From NCBI GenBank assembly GCA_963556145.1, contig OY744462.1, forward strand, positions 4,464,001 to 4,528,000: a stretch of DNA of 64,000 nucleotides, written 5' to 3'. Under the pieces are notes generated by a model. The model had not been told where the DNA came from. It saw only the letters and a list, made by a program, of their open reading frames with translations, and did no database searches. This stretch comes from Hygrocybe punicea. Its lineage: Eukaryota > Basidiomycota > Agaricomycetes > Agaricales > Hygrophoraceae. Both the position numbers and the translations under genes were made by a program. Below, one piece after another: positions 45,741 to 57,272 of this stretch; the first letter of the stretch is position 1; the number at the start of each line of letters is the position of its first letter.

Positions 45741-47562
45741 TTACAAATATGAGTATGGACCTTTGATGTCAACCAACCATTTATAAAAAACCCCTGCAAA
45801 AGTGTCTGCCAATGAACCAATGGGTGCTCGAACGGATTTTGGACCTGACTTCATGTTCGACCAGAGGCTGCATGTGTGATAACGTTCCACCTCGTTCACG
45901 AAATACGACACAGTGTCCATTTTGGAATCCACAATGAGTGATATGTCCATACGGCAAAAGACACTCATCGATGGTTTTCCACCAACCATATTGGACTCTA
46001 TCGCATGAAGCCCTTCGTAGGTCTTTGGGACAAAATTGAAGAACTCGTTTCTGCCTTGCTCTCGAATAGAAATGGCACCCCTGTCTGGATTGCACGTGAC
46101 CGTCTTCAATAGAGTCCCCTGCATTTGAAATATTCTGACAAAGGTAAGACAATCATGCATATGATATGACAAGTGAAAATGAAGGGCACTCACTTTAACT
46201 CATCCAAGGTATAGAAACTTGAGACGATATCCCACTTCCAAGACTTGCTTTCTTTGTTGTACAGGGTGTGCACCGTATACATGACCTTTCCACCAACTAG
46301 AAACACACGCCATTCGCCCATCTTACTCAGTGGTTCGATGTACATTTGCCCAAACCAACGCGAACCTGGAACTTCACAGTTATTACGCATGTATTCCCAA
46401 TTTTGCTTGGGGTCGCCAGGTAATAGGACGTGATGACCGGTGTCGCTGTGTGTCCGTTTCAAGACAATATTCAGTGGGAATTGGTTGCCATCGTTTAATA
46501 GTTTTGCTTGGGGGCGTATCGTATGCGTTATGTTTAAAGCGACATGAAGCAAGTTTTGATTTTGTATCCATTTTGAATGGACCGTGTTCATCTGCTTCGG
46601 AGGTGGCCAGATGTGTACCGTTCGACAGAGTTCGTCCATGCCAGTCATGAAAATTGACACATTTTCCAGTGTCAATCCGTATTGGTTACCGCTGTCAAGA
46701 CATCAGTATAATGCAGCAAAAACGGAGCAGAATTAATTAAAGCGATGTCAAACCTACATATATGACATTCCCATATCCACACCACCAAATACACAATCTG
46801 CCGATGCGAACTTTGCCACGTATCGCCTTTGTCTTGATAGCGAAGTATTGCGTGAAGGAACTCAGGCCAAAATATGTATTTGACATTGAAGCGCCGGGCT
46901 CCATCCTCATGATGTAGTCACATACCGATATAAACCTGTTTGTTGTGAAATGTGTTTCAGTATCAACAATCCACAAATTAAACAATAGACATTACCCATT
47001 CTTGAATACATGCTGAATAGCGACTCTTGTATGATTTGATGATATGGACATAACCATCAAGATGGGAAATGGTGTCGAGTTCAATGTCGGAAATGGTCGT
47101 GGTGACGAATGCAAGATCGTTAATGGCAGTGGCTTTGCTTGCGATACATGTGGTCGGGTCGAGGATAAAGAGGATTTTGAAAACACGGCCGTCATTGTTG
47201 CTTAATGTGGTTATACGGCATTCATTGTTGCTTACAGTGGTTGGCGGTTCCATTTCACAGTCAGATGATGTTTCCATCTCAGAGTCAGATGATAGCATTT
47301 TGCGTGGAAGGAGATCGAGTTCGGCGGCCGTCGCATTGCGGACAGCCTGCCAATTTTCACGTATGTTGCAACCAAGACATAACGATTGCGGACAGATTCC
47401 AGATGAAACGCATTTGGGATGTTGCTGTGCGGATCCGGCATGTCTTTGGCAGGAGTTGCCTTCTTTCTTCCACAAAAGACATTTCGTTTTTGGAGAGTCG
47501 CATTTTCGACCAGGGCAGATGTGCATGCAAAGTTCATAACCAAGTTCCTTCTTATATGGCAT
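45741..47562 (-). CDS. Giant-element gene 3: Cys-rich N-terminus with possible ATP-grasp-like domain
   Basis: Four exons: 47562 to about 46997, about 46935-46755, about 46690-46192, about 46143-45741. Exon 1 begins MPYKKELGYELCMHICPGRK, with a cluster of Cys/His (CDSPKTKC, CQRHAGSAQQHPKC, GICPQSLCLGC) that could bind zinc, then a beta/alpha stretch FKILFILDPTTCIASKATAI. Exon 3 has YGLTLENVSIFMTGMDELC, VLKRTHSDTGHHVLLPG and MYIEPLSKMGEWRVFLVGGK. Exon 4 has VFCRMDISLIVDS and SYFVNEVERYHTCSLWSN. The order (Lys-containing strand, then E-x-R-x-F strand, then R-x-D strand, then N-E-V-E) resembles ATP-grasp enzymes, in which the last motif binds Mg-ATP. This is inference from pattern only. It is the best-preserved gene of the element. 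Confidence 0.65.
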
Positions 47563-47814
47563 GTTTGTGGACCTAGGCAGGATTTCGGAGGGGTGGTATG
47601 AGGAACAGACAGGGATATAATCAATACATCAATACCTTAACAATTGATTACTTTCAGGGTGGTTGATGGAGGGTGGTGACAATTCCACAAACCTTGTAAT
47701 TATAAGACGTCGGAATTATGTCACCTGACAAGAGTGGCAATGATAAAACAACAAACACGTGCCAAACACGTTGATCAGCAATGTAATCATTTAAATGTCG
47801 AAGGAGCAATATCC

Positions 47815-49335
47815 ACTGAACATGTCCGATTTGTTCGGTATGTTCGGTGGATGTTAATCAACCGGTATGACGGGATATATCACACCGAACACATCAAACA
47901 TGTTCGATGTGTTCGGTGGACATGTTTGGTCAACGTTGGTAAACCAATATAACTAGATATATGCCACCGAACACATCGAACATGTTCGATGTGTTCGGTT
48001 GACATGTTCGGTCAATGTTGTTGAACCAATATAACTAGATATACTACACCGATGTAGAGGGTCGACGTCCCTCTGAGTCCGTATCATCGATATATCACGA
48101 ATCTGGACCAACCCGTTGCCACCATTCGACTTGCATTCAAACCCGACGTAACCCGACGTGACGTGACGTGACGTGACCCGACGTGACCGATGTAACCCGA
48201 CACATGCCGCTTTGACACAGCCGCTTTCGGACCAAATCCGGCAGCCTCAAACACCTCGGAGTTCCAATTCTAGAAGATGGATCTCATCGGACTCAATCCC
48301 CGACTTCGGATTTACTTTATTTATGCATCCCCTCGTCCTTTCGGAGATATGTAGGACTTTCTAGATCTTTTCCTTGCATATTCATTTTCCCCTCCATTTC
48401 CTGTCTTCGTTGCTTTGCAACCCCCCTTTCCACATCCCCATTCCAACCTTTCTTTGTAGCTTACCATCGGCCAAAGTAGACATGTCCGAAAGTAGATTAC
48501 TGTTTCCTGTACTATAAAAACAGTCCCCGACGACCGTACAAAATAACATACCCTTAGTCCCTGTTTCCCTTTAGTCAGAATCGCCTTTTAATCCCTTCAA
48601 ATGCTCGTCCATGTAGACCCTTAGCTTTTTATAGTCCACTTCGTCGTCTTTATCGTTGTTTCCGTATATTCGTTCATTGTTTCTGACCCGACCCGACCCG
48701 ACCTGACCCGCCATACCCGACATCGTCGGCATCGTCGGGTTCTTTATTATTTGTCCGTTTTTACTCTGTTCATCACCGGATTCGTCGTTATTAGTCCAGT
48801 TTTACGCGGTGGCTTTACTTTTACTAACATTCCCTTCCTTTTACTACTATTCCCGACACTGACTTATCCAGTCACTTCTACGCTGACACCCTCTGGTTAG
48901 GATCTTATTTCTTTATATAGTTCCGAAGCCACCCTGAACCCGCATCTACACCGAACACATCGAACATGTTCGATGTGTTTGGTGGCATATATCTAGTTAT
49001 ATTGGTTTACCAATGTTGACCGAACATGTCCACCGAACACATCAAACATGTACGATGTGTTCGGTGTCATATATCTAGTTATATTGGTTGAACAACGTTG
49101 ACCGAACATGTCCACCGAACACATCGAACATGTTCGATGTGTTCGGTGTCATATATCTAGTTATATTGGTTTACCAACTTTGACCGAACATGTCCACCGA
49201 ACACATCAAACATGTTTGATGTGTTCGGTGTAGTATATCTAGTCATACCGATTGATGGACATCCACCAAATATGTCTGGTGACCGAACACACCAAACAAC
49301 ATGTTTGGTGTAGTATACCTAGTCCTTCTACATCC
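47815..49335. repeat. Palindromic satellite (about 80-bp unit), split by a solo LTR
   Basis: Tandem units on both sides of the solo LTR carry a perfect 34-bp palindrome whose left half is ACCGAACACATCGAACA (47966-47999 and 49114-49147; near-perfect copies elsewhere), linked by CAATATAACTAGATATA-type spacers. Unit spacing is about 80 bp, with around two to three units left of the LTR and four to five right of it. The words GTGTTCGGT and CATGTTCGG also occur in the subterminal arrays, tying this internal satellite to the element's ends. Each palindrome could extrude as a cruciform or be a dimeric protein-binding site. It lies between the divergent starts of genes 3 and 4. Confidence 0.85.
48053..48950 (+). 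mobile_element. Solo LTR related to family L (898 bp), TSD CCGA
   Basis: From TGTAGAGGGTCGACGTCCC to TGAACCCGCATCTACA, with CCGA duplicated at 48049-48052 and 48951-48954. Beginning, end and internal phrases (CTTCTACGCTGACACC, GGTTAGGATCTT) match family L, but it is longer by about 116 bp and diverged. It inserted into the palindromic satellite. Confidence 0.88.
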
Positions 49336-49561
49336 ATCCAACAAGTCAGTATTAGCTTTGGACAACTTCTAAGCTCAAGCCACATCAAAAACATAAATAA
49401 ATAGATTTGTTGTTTATGCAAAGAAGCCGAACATGAGGTTGAACATGTGGCGATTGATCTGGTCACATGGTTGTGACATCTGTATTCATAGTCTGGAACG
49501 TTGAGTAAAAGATCTGCCCTTTTTCTTTTGCTCTCAAATTGCCTCACACGTCGACCAAAAA

Positions 49562-51299
49562 ATGTTTATTTCATCTACCATGTCCTTGCCAGTCATCAAA
49601 ACCTCGACCCCTGCCATCAATCCTGCGGCCTTCAAGTACTGGCCCGATGCGCCGCCCAAAAAGCTGCAGGAGCTCCATCGCATCTTCCAAATCCAGTACA
49701 TGGTCCTGCCCAAGATTCCAGCACCCAACAAGGACTCCGGCACCGTCCCCATCTTTTCTCATAACTTATATGTACTGAAGACTCACCCGCACGATGCCAC
49801 CGCCCGAGGCGAGTTATGGCGTGAAATGCCCGAACGATATGAGGAACTGCTCCGTCGCTTGATTTATCAAATGGATATGTACATCTATGCGACAGCTGCC
49901 ATCGCATACAACAAGGCACCCCACTACTCGCCGGACTACGTCAAAAATGATAAGGAAGGGACCAATTCACTTCGGGATTACCTCAAGTATACCGACACCG
50001 TCAGGGACGAAATTTGGGCAGAAGTCTTGGTGGCGAAACGGGCAAACGAGGTTACCCATGACTGGCGAAGCAAGATCTTCGACGATTGGCTCCTGAAAGA
50101 ATTTTATGTCGGGAAACATTCTCCATTGGCTTTGATTCAACATGGCGCCGTGAACACCGAGATCAAGCCCGAGGATCTAGGTGAGTATATATGCATTTCT
50201 GGCCAAATGAATTCTCACGTCTGGCATCATAGATTGGGCAAAATACGACGAATCCGTGCCAGCATGGCACAGCGGAACCTTGGCAAATTGGTTGTTCGGT
50301 GGGCTTCCGGATGCCACAAAGCTTGAAATCATCGGTCATGTTATTGCTTGGTGTAAAGGACATAGTGTCCTCGTCGATGTCGATGTGGCAGACGATGATG
50401 AAGGTGTGATCTAGAATTACATGTGTGATTGTGCTAATGATATAATACATTTGCAGAGGAGCCGGTTCCCCAGGGCAAGGGCAAGGGCAAAGCCAAGTCA
50501 AAATCAGTCAAAAAACAGAAGGCATCCGCTGGTTTGTACAAATTTTCAATCATACCGGTATATGGATGTATTGAATATTCAGGTGGCGCAGACAATTCGT
50601 CCGAGAAGGACAAAAAGAAGCCCAAGCCCAAGTCCAAGTCCAGTAAGTACTTTCTTTGTCTGTGATTGTCATACATGCAAACCCTTCATCATGACAGAAC
50701 ACGCAATCAAGTCCAAAGCCGAGGATGACGATAACGGTGAGTTATTGAATTCCGAATATCAAAATGATGATCCAACACATTTATTCATGTATAGATGACA
50801 TAAAGATGGAGGAGGAGGTAGCCCCGGTAAAGAAGAAGCGGTCTAAGGCCCAAATGCGTACGTTGCTCACCTTGTTATGATTAATGCACTGACATCTTGC
50901 AGTCGCTGTTGAAATTGGGTCGTCGTGCACAACCCGGCAATCGGCATCGGAGAAATTGACAATGGAGATTAAGCCACCCATCACCCCCGAGCCGGATGTT
51001 GTGGCACTGGAATCCGCGAAGTTGGACATTTTAGGACCAGAGTGGGCGGGGTTGTTGGATGTTGATAATGATATAACCATGGACAACGACGACGGACCTC
51101 CCGAACCCAAAAAGATGTCTCCCAGTGATGGTCACGAGGACGGCAAGATGGCAAAGAGGAGGAAATTGGATGTTGCTTCGGAGCAAGCAGGCATTATTGT
51201 AGAGAAGCTCAACCTGGTGAAGCCACTGAAGAAGTCTCCAACTCCGGGTATGTATTTCAACATTACATCATAGGCTGTATATATTCCAATTCTGACTAG
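49562..51299 (+). CDS. Giant-element gene 4: uncharacterised protein with Lys-rich, nuclear-type tail
   Basis: Exon 1 (49562, or the in-frame ATG at 49580, to about 50180) encodes about 205 residues of ordered sequence: FKYWPDAPPKKLQELHRIF, IFSHNLYVLKTHPHDATARG, LRRLIYQMDMYIYATAAIAY, DTVRDEIWAEVLVAKRANEV. After an intron come YDESVPAWHSGTLANWLFGG and HVIAWCKGHSVLVDVDVADD, then four or five very short exons of Lys/Pro/Glu repeats (GKGKGKAKSKSVKKQK, KKKPKPKSKS, EEVAPVKKKRSKAQ) and a last exon with LDILGPEWAGLLDVDNDITM and KMAKRRKLDVA. The basic tail is a likely nuclear localisation region. The stop is placed near 51299 after a very short putative intron and is uncertain. No family recognised; no catalytic motif seen. 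Confidence 0.6.
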
Positions 51300-53030
51300 T
51301 GGGGTGTGGGCCATTGCTTTGCATGGCAAGTTACTCGTCCCTCTTTGGCAATGAGAACATCCATTATATATAAATACTGCAGCATTATTACTACTGATAT
51401 ATGTCCTTTCTTTCTACAAACAAAAAATACTGTTTATATAACATCCTAAAAACACAACCCTGTCAACAAATTTGCAATTTTTAATTGTTTGAAATAGAGA
51501 TCTTCTTTCTGGATTTACAAATTTCTTCAAACTTTTGATATTCTTTGTGGATGTGGCACACCATGAAAGTGTTAGTTGTGCAACTTGTGGTGGTCAACAT
51601 TTCTGAAATATTTTCAAGAACAAATTTAAAAACAGTTGGAAGTAAAATTTCAAAGCATGAATAAGAATTAACACAAAGATTTTGATTATACGATATTGTT
51701 TGTTTTTGTTTTTCCAACAGCAATGTAGGTTTGGGTTGGGTAGATGACCTTGGATGATATCAATCAGGATATCTAGTGCTAACATGGTTGAATGTGACTT
51801 GGATAATTTTGCCACATGTCACGCATCACTACTGAATATGATGAATTGACTATTTCACTGGCAGTGTCACAGGTCACATTTACCAGTGAATTAACCGAAA
51901 TGGTACAGTATACCAATCATACAGCATTGTTACCCTCCTATGATAGATATTTCCTGTATTATCACATACTGATGCTATTCAGATACTATTCTGACACCAT
52001 ACTACAATGATATACATTTTATAATTGATTATATCCTGTTCCTTACAATTTGTCATAACCCAATATCAGATTGTAAATTAGCATCTTTCATATCAAGTTT
52101 GTAGTGTTCATATATATAACTAATTCACTACTTTATCATTAGTCATATTTACTCTGTAATTTATACCAGATCCACTTCAGTTTAGATTGTTATTGATACC
52201 ACCATGTTCATATATTTGATAATTCAAATTGCACAGGTTTGCTGACATAGTACGGGGTTTTACTTTGACATTACAAAAAATGGCTCATTAACACTCTCAG
52301 CTGAGATGTACAATGTCAATTTTATATATATTCACTTTTAATTTTTGAATTTATTGATGACACAGTCATTATGGTGTGGTGAAGAACATACATATTCAAG
52401 TTGAAATTTAGTAATTATATCTAGAAATTCTTAGTATCTGCATTATTTGTCAGGTCAAGAACAACCTCCTGTTAGTACTGTAGAAATAATCCCATGTACA
52501 ATGATACCAACTGCACTTCTATTGCAACAAATTTTATAAGATTGCTGGTTTTGATGAGTACCTGAATTGACAGTATGCCTGGTTCAGCTTGTGCAGTGGC
52601 AATGCCTTGGATTGAATAAAGCTGGTGAGGCAATTTTCCTGTCAAACAGTTTGATGAGCGTTGCACACCTGAACCAATTCCAGCAAACATAACACATATA
52701 TGGGTCGCATACACACATTGAATTTATAGAACAGACAGTGTCTGTTGTACTGCAATGGCTGATACTGTACCGGAGACATTGGCCTAATGATTGGCTGAAC
52801 AGTGATCAGCCTAGATGACAAGGATTGATCATGTATTGTGTATGATGTGCATTGAAAGTAGATATAGCTACAGCACAGAAACATGCAATATAGAAGTTTT
52901 TCAATTGTTTGTGCAATTGCAATAGCCTGGGACACCTGGTGAACAATGTTTGTATTGCTATAATTCCAAAGGACATAGTGGATGTAGCTACATCAAATAG
53001 ACATGTGATATTTTGTCTGTACAATTGTGT
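51300..53030. other. AT-rich inner flank of the giant element, right side; no gene
   Basis: About 1.7 kb with low GC and only short open frames on either strand. No repeat above background until the first degenerate minisatellite unit near 52880-53040. It mirrors the gene-free stretch on the left side. Confidence 0.4.
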
Positions 53031-53039
53031 CTGCAATGG

Positions 53040-55960
53040 CAAAGCCCCAGATTGAGGATGTGACACCTGCCAAATGGTTGTCGAACAGTGTTCGGCATGT
53101 TTGACAAGTGAACACTATTTGCATTATTAGAAATTCTGATGCAGATATTAAATGTTGCTACCTTGCAGATACATGCAGTATGTTGTTTGTACAATTCTGT
53201 CTGCAATGGCAAAGCTGCAGAGTGGGGCTGGGACACCTGTCGAAGGGTTGTCGAACACTGTTCGGCCTGTTCGACAAGGGTGCACTGTTCACATTATTAA
53301 CAATTCCAACAAACTCAGTACATCTTAGCTAGTATATTGCAGATACATGCCACATATCGTTCGTAAAAGTGTTTGTGCATGAGCAATGCCCTAGATCAAA
53401 GCTGGAACACTTGTCGAACAGTTGTCGAACACTGTTCGGCCTGTTTGACAAGGGTGCACTGTTCACATTATTAACAATTCTAATAAACTCAGGACATGTA
53501 ACTACAACCAAGATACATACAATACATCGTTCGTAAAAGTGTTTGTGCATCAGCAATGCCCCAGACTAAAGCTGGGACACTTGTCGAACGGTTGTCGAAC
53601 ACTGTTCGGCCTGTTTGACAAGGGTGCACTGTTCACATTATTAACAATTCTAATAAACTCAGGACATGTAACTACAACCAAGATACATACAATACATCGT
53701 TCGTAAAAGTGTTTGTGCATCAGCAATGCCCCAGACTAAAGCTGGGACACTTGTCGAACGGTTGTCGAACACTGTTCGGCCTGTTTGACAAGGGTGCACT
53801 GTTCACATTATTAACAATTCTAATAAACTCAGGACATGTAACTACAACCAAGATACATACAATACATCGTTCGTAAAAGTGTTTGTGCATCAGCAATGCC
53901 CCAGACTAAAGCTGGGACACTTGTCGAACGGTTGTCGAACACTGTTCGGCCTGTTCGACAAGGGTGCACCGTTCACATTATTAACAATTCTAATAAACTC
54001 AGTACATGTAGCTACATCCAAGATACATGCAATACATTGTTCGTAAAAGTGTTTGTGCATCTGCAATGCCCCAGACTAAAGCTGGGACACCTGTCGAACA
54101 GTTGTCGAACACTGTTCGGCCTGTTCGACAAGGGTGCACTGTTTACATTATTAACAATTCTAACAAACTCAGTACATCTTAGCTAGTATATTGCAGATAC
54201 ATGCCACATATCGTTCGTAAAAGTGTTTGTGCATGAGCAATGCCCTAGATCAAAGCTGGGACACTTGTCGAACAGTTGTCGAACACTGTTCGGCCTGTTC
54301 GACAAGGGTGCACTGTTCACATTATTAACAATTCTAATAAACTCAGTACATGTAGCTACATCCAAGATACATGCAATACATTGTTCGTAAAAGTGTTTGT
54401 GCATCTGCAATGCCCCAGACTAAAGCTGGGACACCTGTCGAACAGTTGTCGAACACTGTTCGGCCTGTTCGACAAGGGTGCACTGTTTACATTATTAACA
54501 ATTCTAACAAACTCAGTACATCTTAGCTAGTATATTGCAGATACATGCCACATATCATTCGTAAAAGTGTTTGTGCATGAGCAATGCCCTAGATCAAAGC
54601 TGGGACACTTGTCGAACAGTTGTCGAACACTGTTCGGCCTGTTCGACAAGGGTGCACTGTTCACATTATTAACAATTCTAATAAACTCAGTACATGTAGC
54701 TACATCCAAGATACATGCAATACATTGTTCGTAAAAGTGTTTGTGCATCTGCAATGCCCCAGACTAAAGCTGGGACACCTGTCGAACAGTTGTCGAACAC
54801 TGTTCGGCCTGTTCGACAAGGGTGCACTGTTTACATTATTAACAATTCTAACAAACTCAGTACATCTTAGCTAGTATATTGCAGATACATGCCACATATC
54901 ATTCGTAAAAGTGTTTGTGCATGAGCAATGCCCTAGATCAAAGCTGGGACACTTGTCGAACAGTTGTCGAACACTGTTCGGCCTGTTCGACAAGGGTGCA
55001 CTGTTCACATTATTAACAATTCTAATAAACTCAGTACATGTAGCTACATCCAAGATACATGCAATACATTGTTCGTAAAAGTGTTTGTGCATCTGCAATG
55101 CCCCAGACTAAAGCTGGGACACCTGTCGAACAGTTGTCGAACACTGTTCGGCCTGTTCGACAAGGGTGCACTGTTTACATTATTAACAATTCTAACAAAC
55201 TCAGTACATCTTAGCTAGTATATTGCAGATACATGCCACATATCATTCGTAAAAGTGTTTGTGCATGAGCAATGCCCTAGATCAAAGCTGGGACACTTGT
55301 CGAACAGTTGTCGAACACTGTTCGGCCTGTTCGACAAGGGTGCACCGTTCACATTATTAACAATTCTAATAAACTCAGTACATGTAGCTACATCCAAGAT
55401 ACATGCAATACATTGTTCGTAAAAGTGTTTGTGCATCTGCAATGCCCCAGACTAAAGCTGGGACACCTGTCGAACAGTTGTCGAACACTGTTCGGCCTGT
55501 TCGATAAGGGTGCACTGTTTACATTGTTAACAATTCTAACAAACTCAGTACATCTTAGCTAGTATATTGCAGATACATGCCACATATCGTTCGTAAAAGT
55601 GTTTGTGCATGAGCAATGCCCTAGATCAAAGCTGGGACACTTGTCGAACAGTTGTCGAACACTGTTCGGCCTGTTCGACAAGGGTGCACCGTTCACATTA
55701 TTAACAATTCTAATAAACTCAGTACATGTAGCTACATCCAAGATACATGCAATACATTGTTCGTAAAAGTGTTTGTGCATCTGCAATGCCCCAGACTAAA
55801 GCTGGGACACCTGTCGAACAGTTGTCGAACACTGTTCGGCCTGTTCGACAAGGGTGCACTGTTCACATTATTAACAATTCTAACAAACTCAGTATATGTC
55901 CCTACATTGTAGTTACATGCAATATACCATTCGTACAAATGTTTGTGCAAAGACAATGCA
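53040..55960 (-). repeat. Right subterminal minisatellite with 172-bp units in a 344-bp higher-order pattern
   Basis: About seventeen 172-bp units. Each contains GTTCGTAAAAGTGTTTGTGCAT, CAATGCCC...AAAGCTGGGACAC, and an inverted motif GTCGAACAGTTGTCGAACAC / TGTTCGGCCTGTTCGACAAG. Units near 53370-53980 are of one type. From about 53990 to 55910 two types alternate strictly (one with CATGTAGCTACATCCAAG, the other with CATCTTAGCTAGTATATTGC), giving a 344-bp super-unit repeated about 5.5 times with nearly no differences. In reverse complement the unit matches the left array at 39430-39990. Open frames of 75-86 codons inside it are by-products of the repeat. Confidence 0.9.
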
Positions 55961-56124
55961 TCAGACTCAACCTGGGAAACCTGCTGAACCCTTGTGGAAC
56001 ACTGCTCAGCATGTTCAACAAGTGTGCACTGTTTGCATTTAACCATTCCATTGCACTACCAATGCATTCAATAGTTGTACAAAGTTGTCAAACATTTGCG
56101 GCTTGCAACTGCGATGCAACCATG

Positions 56125-56383
56125 CTATAACAGTATCTATTCCCAAATTGGCATATGTGATCTAGGCAGCTGTGATCCGGCTTCCTTATTGTTCTTGCTG
56201 ATTGGGACAACAAATTCTCACACTCAACTCCGCCCAGTCACACGGTTTCATAGTTATTCCCAGGGCTTCAAAATTGTTCCCACAGTTTGGAAATTTTGTT
56301 CCCACGGCTTGGCAAATTAGAGTGTGACCCTGAATTGAAAAATCCACCGTATAGAACGATTCCCTTATAGGGACTCGTAATCT
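56125..56383 (-). repeat. Right terminal inverted repeat of the giant element
   Basis: Reverse complement of 39025-39267, ending CGTAATCT at 56383. The GGGACTCGTAATC end and the GTGACTGGGCGG block are both conserved. The outer flank begins TCTCCATGTCC; no matching duplication with the left flank was found. Confidence 0.85.
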
Positions 56384-57272
56384 TCTCCATGTCCTACAAT
56401 GGCTTGTGTTACTGTCCTATGACCATAAGAATTGAGCATGATAGTAAGCATTGATACAACGTAAGGCATCAATCTTGTTGACTGAAAATCTGTTTGTCTA
56501 AAATATATCCTGGTGAATGCATTACTTTCAGTTCAGTCGTACAACCACCTACACACTCAACTTGAGAAGGACAACCTGAGATGACTCTCATTCGGGCTAA
56601 CGAAAATTCAAATTGAATATATGTAAGAAACCAGAATCATGAACTTTATGGACCTATTAAATGAGGATACAATGATACAAGAGTAACAAAACCCCCTCTT
56701 GTAGTGGAGGATATAACTGTCACTCCAAGGGGAGCTATTACTATTTGGTACCAGAATAATACAGTATACTTGTGTGGGAATGATACGTACAGCTCCATAA
56801 AAATGACAATGTATTTCTGACAAGGATGAAGAACAATGATAATTTCCACGAATTACCAAGCAATTGTCAAATATGCACAGTTGTCAAACAGCCTGGTTGT
56901 TCAACTTCAATACCTGTTTTGTCTGTTGGGCAAGCTAGAAATAAATATCACTGAGACTCTGAAGATTAAATCCACAAAATATCTTAAAAGGGGGTACCAT
57001 TGTTCTTCTCAGTCGGTTTGATCAATGTCTTGTCAGCCAGACCCCTAATAAGATCGTAAGGCAGCTATTCATGGTACAGATGCATTTTTGGCCTGTATCA
57101 AGGCATGTCACAGGAACATGCAATGGAATTAAAAAAGTAAACACAGATTTCTAAAGATTCAGGCACGCCTTATGGTGTTTTGGGAAGAGCTTACAAATAA
57201 TATAATGTCATATGATCAATCCCATTGTGTTAATTGTTATTCATGATCCGAACCACTTGACTAGTTAAATAG
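56384..57272. other. Spacer between giant element and Helitron; no gene recognised
   Basis: An 889-bp AT-rich stretch. A minus-strand open frame of 83 codons (56608-56859) has no recognisable features. The right half may be the 5' part of the Helitron. Confidence 0.35.

Larger units (their letters stand above)
39025..56383. mobile_element. Putative giant inverted-repeat transposon, about 17.36 kb, with four genes
   Basis: Both ends carry the same about 240-260 bp sequence in opposite orientation, starting AGATTACGAGTCCCTATAAGG at 39025 and at 56383 (minus). Inside each end lies a related minisatellite, again mirrored. Between them are four multi-exon genes (41691-51299), a palindromic satellite, a nested MITE and a nested solo LTR. 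Mirrored TIRs plus mirrored subterminal arrays are what a single DNA transposon would have. I see no transposase motif, protein-primed polymerase or retroviral-type integrase, and no clear target duplication at the outer edges (left flank ...AATACCCAG, right flank TCTCCATG...), so mobility is inferred. Alternatives are an inverted pair of shorter elements enclosing unrelated DNA, or an old element whose edges have been rearranged. Confidence 0.6.

Noticed and set aside
53896..55912. A series of nearly identical 75-86 codon frames on both strands.
   Set aside because: They arise from the 172-bp tandem unit and repeat every 344 bp on both strands; no start context or non-repetitive coding signal.
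53040..55960. Resemblance to a CRISPR-like array of regular repeats.
   Set aside because: The whole 172-bp unit is conserved with no unique spacers, and the host is a eukaryote.
39025..56383. Identification as a Polinton/Maverick, KDZ transposon or Starship.
   Set aside because: No DNA polymerase B, retroviral-type integrase, packaging ATPase, large KDZ transposase or tyrosine recombinase is visible in the spliced genes.
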